From assembly GCA_950097015.1 (NCBI GenBank), contig CATNEN010000007.1:12797001-12861000 (forward strand): 64,000 nt of DNA, given 5' to 3'. Position numbers and translations under genes: made by a program. The notes under the pieces are model-generated. The model worked only from the letters and a program-made list of their open reading frames with translations, ran no database searches and was not told where the DNA came from. This DNA comes from Macrostomum hystrix (taxonomy: Eukaryota > Platyhelminthes > Macrostomidae). Below are positions 56,496 to 64,000 of this stretch, in pieces (positions within the stretch are counted from its first letter, which is position 1; each line of letters opens with the position of its first letter).

Positions 56496-58465
56496 CTGGT
56501 ACTCATTTTACAGAATTGTTTAACCTATAATATAGCTAGGAGATACATAATTACAGCAACTAGAGGAAAAATTTTAAGTTTTCAGTAGTCTTGCTGAAGA
56601 GCAGAGCTACTCTAGGGTGAGATTTAAACTTAAGACCTCTTGAGTAAGAGTCAAAAACTTTAACCATTTTCCTTTTGTTAATATGAAAGTACTTAACAAG
56701 CAGAAAATAGGCCTAAGAGAAACTTAGCATAGTAAAGTTTATTTTATTTTTACAAAAATATGTACTCATGCATTTAATATTTGGTGGACAGTAGCCAGCT
56801 TAAATGGTAAACAAACACAAGCCTAAGAGAAGAGCAATAAATAAATGTTTAGAACAAAAAAATAAAAGGAAAAAAGTCATTAAATACAAAAATTGCAATG
56901 ACTAGAATACAATGAAGGCATTGTATTTTGATTTGCTATTTAGCCTATATATAGGCCGAAGGCAATAAAATAAAAAATTGAAAACTGTCAGAAGAGGATG
57001 ATAATAAATAATATGCTTTTTTACATAATCAATCCAGCATGAGAAAAAGGATAATTAATAATATTGATGATGGCTTATAATATTTAAGGTAAGCCAAATG
57101 TTTAAATAAAGGGTAGAATATTATGACAATCATGAGGAGATAGCTAGCAATGAAACAAAGGCATATTCAAGTAACTAAAGTAGAAAATAAGCATTAGTTA
57201 GGCATAATATTAAAAATAAGTATATACATTATAGCCATAGGCATATAACTATATAGTTTATAAAACCCATAACATTGTGACTGTCCATGGTGGCATGCCT
57301 TTCAATATATATAATTTGCTGGCTAAAATTTCTGAGATTTTGTTTTCAATTCCAATTTTTATTTGTCAATAGCAATAAATAGGGGTCTATGGTTGTCTTT
57401 GAAAGAAATAAGTCTATTGTGGTGGGGCCTATGTCAGTTTGTATAAATTTTTCAGAGTTGTAGCAGACAACAGTTGCGTTGCAGCGGTTTCTATTATAGG
57501 GATAATAGGGCTGTGCAAAAATATCTTAACTTGTATTTCTCACATCTTTTGTGGTATAGCCGTCGAGATGGGTTAACTATAGGTTGACCCTGGTTTACCA
57601 TAACCACCGAATTTTCTACCTTATTTGTTTCTTTGAGTTCGTACACTTTTTACTTCACATTGCGTGTCTAGCTCGAATAATGATATTTCACAATCAAAGT
57701 GGCTAATATTTATGAGCAATATTTGCTTGAAAAAAATTTTACAGTTGGTAATTAAGTTTTTTATAATTAATAATACGAAGACGATTATAGCACGTCGAGC
57801 AAAACTGATAAGAGAAACAAAGCGTAAAAAAGAAAAGTTTTGTAATTTCATGTTGTGCATTTGTTTACTTCCCTACGAAATATGATTTCGCAATTACTGC
57901 CTAAGTATAAAATACTTACTTATAACATATGTAACGTAGCTCGTTCAATACATAAAAGGGGTTAGAAAATGCTTTTCGAAGCGTCCAGTGTTACTGCGAA
58001 TGTACTACTCGTGGATTCCCAGAAAGAGTCGCACGCAGAGCTGCGAAAAATCGAAATTAGCTTAAACAGGTTATATGAAAGGCTTTAATTTAAGTTAGGC
58101 CCTATCTGTCTTAGTAGGAGCCCCTCATTAATTTATGACCCTCATTAAGTTACAAGGGGAGAAGTATTTCATGGTCAGAAATTATTTTTCTTGTTTAATT
58201 TTAATTTTAAATTTCAATGAACTTGATACTTTAAAATATGAAAATATTAATAGGCAAATACTTGGCTCATATTTAGCTAATGGCCTGTGCACCCTCATAT
58301 CTGCATAGCTGAAGGGTCTAGCTAAGTTAGTTAAATGAATATTTTGTAAACAAAGTATGCTCGAAGGCTCGAAAAACTCGAAGATCCGCCATGGCCACCA
58401 GCCTTAGAAGCTTTCAACAGCTTGAAATAACGAGACTATCAGTCACAACATTCTGAAAACGCAGC
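56496..58465. other. AT-rich unique region, no gene seen
   Basis: Short AT-rich frames (for example 57621-57860) are not convincing. A tRNA-like sequence on the minus strand at about 56590-56670 has AGTTTAAATCTC as a possible B box. The first exon of gene 3 may lie here. Confidence 0.5.
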
Positions 58466-59350
58466 TCAGGCCTTCCCTGGCTGATAGAACTGAGCCTGCT
58501 GAAGAGGCTCGGCCTCTAGCTGCTGACCCGGGTAGGCGGGGGGCGCGGCGCCAGGAGCGGGCGAGAAGTAGGCCTGGATGGCCCGGTAGGAGCAAGCGGC
58601 CTGTGCCAGGGCGAGGATGAAAACTAGCCCATCGTGGGCACTGCTAACAATTCCCATAGGCAGAAAGAAAATTTCATAGTACTTGGACTCGCAGGGCAGG
58701 CTGGCGTTGACTGCCAGGCGGCTGGAGAGATGCTGGGCGGAGAAGGCCTCCTGGAGCATCGCACCCATCGACAGGGCGGCAGTCAGGGCGCCCATCACCA
58801 GGCTGGCACTCATGCTGCACTGGAGACGAGCGTTTGGGTGGAATGTCCGTGCATGAATGCAATCTATTTTTTTATCTGTAATCGGCTCCCCACGCAACAT
58901 AGTTATCACTATGACTGAACTATACAGTAGTTGGGTTCGTAACTTTATGAAACTAAATATATAAATATGAAGACCATATCAATATGCCCAGAGGTTGGGT
59001 CTCGCAATAGAACTAGCACGGTGAATGCCCCGGTTGCGCTATCGTCACAGGGCAACTGAATTACTCTTGCCTACTGCATGTCTGCCTGATAGAAGCCAGT
59101 CAACCATGACCCTGCTCACCTGTGTCCTGGTGCCCTTGCTGCCCGCCATCAAGCCCAGGTAGGCCAAAGCAAAGACGAGAGGAAACAGCAGGAAGTCAAC
59201 ACTAAAGCATGCCAGGGGGCCGCACAACACGGCGCTCACGAGGCTCAGGATCCCAAGCATCATCTGAAAGATGCCATTGAACATCAGCGTGAAGCCAAGG
59301 CCCCAGAGACCATGCGACACCGGCTTTGGCACTGACAGGCTGATCAGCAT
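58466..59350 (-). CDS. Four-span membrane protein 4 (distant MS4A-like)
   Basis: Two exons, 59350-59120 and 58819-58466, join at GACACAG|GTGAGC and GTCTCCAG|TGC in phase 0 to give 194 aa. The start MLISLSVPKPVSHGLWGLGF is the first in-frame ATG, just after a possible acceptor (CGCAG). Spans: FTLMFNGIFQMMLGILSLVS, FLLFPLVFALAYLGLMAG, SASLVMGALTAALSMGAML and GLVFILALAQAACSYRAI. An NAS glycosylation sequon and two cysteine/charged positions lie in the second loop. The tail is AYFSPAPGAAPPAYPGQQLE. It belongs to the same broad four-span group but lacks the CRASCC mark. The copy at 60.3 kb is its decayed duplicate. Confidence 0.82.
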
Positions 59351-59447
59351 GGCGCTGCGGGTGGTGCTAAAGCTTGTATTTCACACCTGTACTCCCCACT
59401 CACTGCACGCACCCTCCAAACCTCAGTTCCTAACTCACTGCACTCCA

Positions 59448-59910
59448 CCCACTCTCAGTCCTCCAATCACTGCACTCCACCCACCCTCAGTCCCCCAATC
59501 ACTGCACTCCACCCACCCTCAGTCCCCCAATCACTGCACTCCACCCACTCTCAGTCCTCCAATCACTGCACTCCACCCACCCTCAGTCCCCCAATCACTG
59601 CACTCCACCCACCCTCAGTCCCCCAATCACTGCACTCCACCCACCCTCAGTCCCCCAATCACTGCACTCCACCCACCCTCAGTCCCCCAATCACTGCACT
59701 CCACCCACCCTCAGTCCCCCAATCACTGCACTCCACCCACCCTCAGTCCCCCAATCACTGCACTCCACCCACCCTCAGTCCCCCAATCACTGCACTCCAC
59801 CCACCCTCAGTCCCCCAATCACTGCACTCCACCCACCCTCAGTCCCCCAATCACTGCACTCCACCCACCCTCAGTCCCCCAATCACTGCACTCCACCCAC
59901 CCTCAGTCGG
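59448..59910. repeat. 32-bp minisatellite, about 14 copies
   Basis: Unit TCCCCCAATCACTGCACTCC + ACCCACCCTCAG, directly upstream of gene 4. 59911-60299 is unique with no gene. Confidence 0.95.
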
Positions 59911-60294
59911 GTGGATTTAGCGGACGTTTTGGTAAATGCTAATGCATAACTTCCAATGCAATAGGCTAAAAAAGAACATTAAAGCACTTTAGCACTTCTT
60001 AGACAAGCTCGATTGAATAAAAATATTTCTTTTTGTCTTGGGGAATTTCACAGTCGACTTTTGAAAACGGCTCACAAAAGCAAAACAAGACTAGAAAAAC
60101 TGCAGTTAAATGCAAACACAAGAGCGCAAATGATGCTGAGGTGCAGATTCATAAAGCTTTCCAACCAGGATGACAGATGAAAAAGACGCAAAGGCTTTGC
60201 TAAGTGCTAGCTAACTAGCTAAAGCTGCGAGTAAAATACTGCGATCAGATTTAACTGAAATCAAATAAACCATCCACAAACGCAGCTTAAAAAC

Positions 60295-60831
60295 TCAACA
60301 ACTGGCTGATAAAAACACTCTTCCGATTGCAACAAGAGTAACAGGGAATGCGAGAACATGATTGATGTACATTCGTTCAACATTAACAACTGGATTGCAA
60401 CTGGCTGATAAAAACACTCTTCCGATTGCAACAAGAGCAACAGGGAATGCGAGAACATGATTGATGTACATTCGTTCAACATTAACAACTGGATTGCAAC
60501 TGGCTGAGGCCTTCTCCGCCTGTAGGAACTGAAGAGGCTCGGCCTCTAGCTGCTGACCCGGGTAGGCGGGGGGCGCGGCGCCAGGAGCGGGCGAGAAGTA
60601 GGCCTGGATGGCCAGGAAGGAGCAAGCGGCCAGTGACAGGGACAGGATGACCACCAGCGCATTGTTTGAGATGATGATTATGTTCATCTGCTAAAGCTGG
60701 CCGGTGGGCCGCACAGCACGAGGCTCAAGAAGCCGAGAGTTCGGCTGCAAGCAGGCACAGAAAATCATCGTGAAGCCCAGACCCCAGACGCTACTGGACA
60801 CAGGCTTAGGTATCGACTGGCTGATGAGCAT
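60295..60831 (-). pseudogene. Rearranged duplicate of four-span gene 4
   Basis: From the ATG at 60831 it reads MLISQSIPKPVSSSVWGLGF as in gene 4. A shift follows, and LGFLSLVLCGPPASF appears in a second frame. Spans 2 and 3 are missing, and after TTTAGCAG comes MNIIIISNNALVVILSLSLA, AQAYFSPAPGAAPP-type sequence and PAYPGQQLEAEPLQ, almost identical to gene 4. The end is replaced by an in-frame 99-bp tandem duplication (33 aa: SASCNPVVNVERMYINHVLA...). It is most likely non-functional; a short single-span product from 60687 is conceivable. Confidence 0.75.
60300..60500. repeat. 99-bp tandem duplication
   Basis: Two copies (60302 and 60401 starts) differing by one base (AGAGTAAC/AGAGCAAC), in the tail of the gene 4 duplicate. 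Confidence 0.93.
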
Positions 60832-60904
60832 GGCGCTGTGGGCCGATGGCGGCAGCAGGACAGCTTGCAGAATTGACTAGCCATGGGCTATCATCATGAT
60901 GATC

Positions 60905-61432
60905 AGTGCTCAACTACACCGCTGCACACCTGACCCTTCAGTGCTCAACTACCACTGCACACCTGACCATTCAGTGCTCAACTACTGCTGCACACCTGAC
61001 CATTCAGTGCTCAACTACTGCTGCACACCTGACCATTCAGTGCTCAACTACTGCTGCACACCTGACCATTCAGTGCTCAACTACCTGACCATTCAGTGCT
61101 CAACTACTACTGCACACCTGACCATTCAGTGCTCAACTACTACTGCACACCTGACCATTCAGTGCTCAACTACCTGACCATTCAGTGCTCAACTACCGCT
61201 GCACACCTGACCATTCAGTGCTCAACTACCTGACCATTCAGTGCTCAACTACCTGACCATTCAGTGCTCAACTACCGCTGCACACCTGACCATTCAGTGC
61301 TCAACTACTGCTGCACACCTGACAATTCAGTGCTCAACTACTGCTGCACACCTGAGCATTCAGTGCTCAACTACCGCTGCACACCTGAGCATTCAGTGCT
61401 CAACTACCGCTGCACACCTGAGCATTCAGGGA
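60905..61432. repeat. 33-bp minisatellite with truncated units
   Basis: About 18 copies of CCTGACCATTCAGTGCTCAA + CTACTGCTGCACA. Some units are shortened to CCTGACCATTCAGTGCTCAA + CTA. Confidence 0.94.
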
Positions 61433-61800
61433 TCCATTCTGAAAGAAGTAAACGCAACAATATAAAAGAGCTGCTTGTTTTACTAGTAAATAGTAATAGT
61501 AATAGTAAAATGGGACTAGAACGAGAAAGCAGGCGCAAAAGAAGACATCGAGCCGAGACTCGACATTCGCAGATTGTAAAACGGCGGAAGCATAGAGCGC
61601 TGACAAGACGGTTTTCTGGTGCTGCTTGGGAGGTACAAAAAGCAATAGGTGAGACAGCATTCTAATAAAACAACTGAACTGCTATGCGTGTGTGTTCGAT
61701 TCATAGCATACATAATAAAATTATGCAGTTCAGTTGCATATCTCATCGAATAAGATGCTGCTAAAAACTTTAAATGACTATCTTCGCATTTGTTTGCGTT
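61433..61800. other. Unique spacer
   Basis: No gene seen. It includes a short (TAG)TAA-rich run near 61485-61510. Confidence 0.4.
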
Positions 61801-61998
61801 CCGAGTGGATGGCCAGCCTGCACCGTGGGTTCTGATTGGGTGGCCAGCCTGCCCCGTGGGTTCTGATTGGGTGGCCAGCCTGCCCCGTGGGTTCTGATTG
61901 GGTGGCCAGCCTGCCCCGTGGGTTCTGATTGGGTGGCCAGCCTGCCCCGTGGGTTCTGATTGGGTGGCCAGCCTGCCCCGTGGGTTCTGACTGGGTAG
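61801..61998. repeat. 31-bp minisatellite, about 6.5 copies
   Basis: Unit TGGGTGGCCAGCCTGCCCCG + TGGGTTCTGAT. It begins 15 bp past the stop codon of MS4A-like gene 5, in its 3' UTR. Confidence 0.95.
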
Positions 61999-62013
61999 GC
62001 AGTCTGCCTGTCT

Positions 62014-62688
62014 TCAGGCATCGGGCTGCAGCTGCAAGGGCGGCAGAGTGGGCGGCAGGATCACATAGGTGGCCTCCAAAGCCATCGGCGCGTTCGGCTT
62101 ATCCATGGCGAAGGTGAAGTCCGTGGCCGTGGAAGGCGCGCAGCAGCAGGAGGCGCGGCAGGCGTAGCAGCTGTGGACAATGGACACAACCAGCTCGATG
62201 GCCGCCAGCAGGGAGCTGAAGAGACCACAGAGATAGACGCTGTAGAAAGTGCCGCTGCCGCCAGTGACGAAGCCGGTGAAGTTGTTCCGCCGTCCGAAGA
62301 AGAGTTCGGACATGTTGCGCTGGTAGCGCTCGAGGTTGGCGGAGGCCAGGATGGACTCGGCAATCAGCGTGATGAAGGCGGCAACAGCGGCCAGGCAGCT
62401 GAGCACTAGGCAGAGCACCACGCAGCCCTTGCTGCAGCCGTGGCAGCAGCCAGAGCTGCAGACGCCACTGATGCCAGCCGCGAGGAAGAAGGGCGTCACC
62501 CAGATGCCGCTGCTGGCGAGCTGGTAGCCGTGGTCTTCGCCGGAGCGCAGGCTCTGGAAGGTGAGGGCCGCAATCAGGGAGCCCAGCGCGATCTGCAGGG
62601 CGCCAAGGATCATGTGGGCGCGCCGGACAGTGCGCGGGACGCCTTCGCGGTAGCTGCTGAGCTCCGGCTGCGGAGGGTGGGGAGGCAT
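62014..62688 (-). CDS. MS4A/CD20-like four-span protein 5, intronless
   Basis: A complete 224-aa frame from MPPHPPQPELSSYREGVPRT. Spans: MILGALQIALGSLIAALTF, GIWVTPFFLAAGISGVCSSG, CVVLCLVLSCLAAVAAFITL and YLCGLFSSLLAAIELVVSIV. The last is followed by HSCYACRASCCCAP, the family mark. The extracellular loop between spans 3 and 4 (about 45 residues) has an NFT sequon; the MS4A family also has its larger loop here. SSYREGVPRTVRRAHMILGA aligns with the SYASRVPAWVLRGHRIMG region of genes 1-3, so the start is at the expected place even without the first intron. Confidence 0.88.
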   Translation of the reverse strand: MPPHPPQPELSSYREGVPRTVRRAHMILGALQIALGSLIAALTFQSLRSGEDHGYQLASSGIWVTPFFLAAGISGVCSSGCCHGCSKGCVVLCLVLSCLAAVAAFITLIAESILASANLERYQRNMSELFFGRRNNFTGFVTGGSGTFYSVYLCGLFSSLLAAIELVVSIVHSCYACRASCCCAPSTATDFTFAMDKPNAPMALEATYVILPPTLPPLQLQPDA

Positions 62689-63097
62689 GAAAGCAGAAGC
62701 AGCAAAATCTCGCCCCTGATCGCTAATTGGAGGGCCTAATCTGCAGACAGGTATGCAAAGAGAAAGTCAAACTAAATGTACTTGGATTAGCTCATGTAGG
62801 ACATCGCACTCTGTTAGAAAAATCTGCTGCCCTAAAAGCTTCCCTAAAAGAGGAACACGACCGCGACATAAGCAGGAAGCAGCCAGCGCTTCATCTCAGC
62901 CACTTTGTATTGCGACTGGAAAATGGCCCTTGTTATTTCAGTACTGGTAAAGTAAGGAGTCTAGACCAACCGGTCTGGGGCACAAAAAGCATAAAAAGCG
63001 GAAAACGAGAATGCAAAACTCAGTGCCCTATTAAGGCTACTAGACTGACTAGTAAACACTCTCGCATAAATTAACAGAATACTTTTCATACCGGAGC
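62689..63097. other. Unique spacer
   Basis: The open frame 62727-63074 (+) has no domain, odd composition and no conserved context. No gene is called. Confidence 0.45.
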
Positions 63098-63740
63098 CTG
63101 TCACTCAGAGGGACTCACAGCAGTCCGCAGTGAGCACATCGTGTCACTCAGAGGGACTCACAGCAGTCCGCAGTGAGCACATCGTGTCACTCAGAGGGAC
63201 TCACAGCAGTCCGCAGTGAGCACATCGTGTCACTCAGAGGGACTCACAGCAGTCCGCAGTGAGCACATCGTGTCACTCAGAGGGACTCACAGCAGTCCGC
63301 AGTGAGCACATCGTGTCACTCAGAGGGACTCACAGCAGTCCGCAGTGAGCACATCGTGTCACTCAGAGGGACTCACAGCAGTCCGCAGTGAGCACATCGT
63401 GTCACTCAGAGGGACTCACAGCAGTCCGCAGTGAGCACATCGTGTCACTCAGAGGGACTCACAGCAGTCCACAGTGAGCACATCGTGTCACTCAGAGGGA
63501 CTCACAGCAGTCCACAGTGAGCACATCGTGTCACTCAGAGGGACTCACAGCAGTCCGCAGTGAGCACATCGTGTCACTCAGAGGGACTCACAGCAGTCCG
63601 CAGTGAGCACATCGTGTCACTCAGAGGGACTCACAGCAGTCCGCAGTGAGCACATCGTGTCACTCAGAGGGACTCACAGCAGTCCGCAGTGAGCACATCG
63701 TGTCACTCAGAGGGACTCGCAGCAGTCCACAGTGAGCATA
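63098..63740. repeat. 43-bp minisatellite, about 15 copies
   Basis: Unit GTGTCACTCAGAGGGACTCA + CAGCAGTCCGCAGTGAGCACATC, nearly perfect. Three copies have CCACAG. Confidence 0.96.
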
Positions 63741-63811
63741 CTCTATCAATAAAGTGTTCAGTAAGCAGAATGAGCCCACTAGCTCATCAATATCATAATG
63801 GCTGCTATTGA

Positions 63812-64000
63812 TCATCCGACTGTGGTTGTGTAGTCAGGCGGCTGGGCCGGCGGCAGCAGCTGCACCACCTGCTGCTGGCCAGGGAAGAATTTCACCTGCT
63901 GGCAGGGGTAGAAAGCGATCTGCCGCTCAGCAGGCGGGCCAGGCGACAGAGGCGGCTCGTCCGTCTCTTGCGCGGCGGGCGGCAGGCAGCAGCAAGTGGC
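63812..64000 (-). CDS. MS4A/CD20-like protein 6, C-terminal tail only
   Basis: 62 codons from the right edge to the TGA at 63812-63814. It begins ATCCCLPPA, matching the end of the CRASCCC mark after span 4. A Pro/Gln-rich tail follows (ERQIAFYPCQQVKFFPGQQQ) and ends AQPPDYTTTVG with a PPxY motif. The membrane spans lie outside the window. Confidence 0.75.
   Translation of the reverse strand, partial: ATCCCLPPAAQETDEPPLSPGPPAERQIAFYPCQQVKFFPGQQQVVQLLPPAQPPDYTTTVG

Noticed and set aside
55476-56506. 282- and 151-aa His/Pro/Thr-rich ORFs
   Set aside because: They read through the intron 1 minisatellite of MS4A-like gene 3 in shifting phases.
57621-57885. Small AT-rich ORFs on both strands
   Set aside because: Composition-driven, overlapping antisense, with no motif or context.

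Overview
The window is nuclear DNA from an animal. It has spliced genes with GT-AG introns, AATAAA poly(A) signals, orthologues of general transcription factors and ribosome-biogenesis factors, and LINE and Tc1/mariner-type transposon remains. Genes are compact (0-2 short introns), GC-rich at third codon positions, and embedded in an extreme density of minisatellites: about forty separate tandem arrays make up close to half of the window. This style fits a free-living flatworm of the Macrostomum kind, but that is an inference from style and no species marker was seen.

Layout. 0-5.3 kb: the last four exons of an EF-hand protein (+), whose 3' flank is an array carrying 13 poly(A) signals, then SUPT3H/SPT3 (-). 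5.5-8.7 kb: GC-rich sequence with promoter-like elements and no provable gene. 8.74-19.16 kb: one 15-bp satellite of about 695 units, with a 2,580-bp higher-order duplication. 19.2-26.2 kb: more arrays (30/29, 22, 34 and 48 bp) and unique DNA. 26.2-27.4 kb: a short, intronless TAF4 (-). 27.4-33.1 kb: AT-rich DNA with tRNA-derived elements, a nested inverted-repeat element and one doubtful small ORF. 33.2-36.1 kb: a decayed non-LTR retrotransposon whose ORF1 combines an AlkB-type dioxygenase domain with three zinc knuckles; it is followed by a broken Tc1/mariner-type transposase. 37.9 kb: an unrecognised coiled-coil protein (+). 40.0-43.1 kb: three secreted PAN/Apple-like paralogues. 45.1-64.0 kb: a cluster of eight four-membrane-span genes or pseudogenes resembling the MS4A/CD20 family, interrupted by GRWD1 (-).

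How the genes relate. SUPT3H and TAF4 are histone-fold transcription factors (SAGA and TFIID) and GRWD1 acts in ribosome assembly; they are housekeeping genes, not a linked system. The PAN-like and MS4A-like groups are local tandem expansions of surface or secreted proteins.

The most unusual theme is that several minisatellites appear to be seeded by functional gene sites. Examples are the CDS tail with its stop codon (PAN gene A), a poly(A) site (EF-hand gene) and a 5' splice site (GRWD1). The 15-bp satellite keeps exact register over 10.4 kb but carries 24 in-frame stops, so it is unlikely to be one protein gene.
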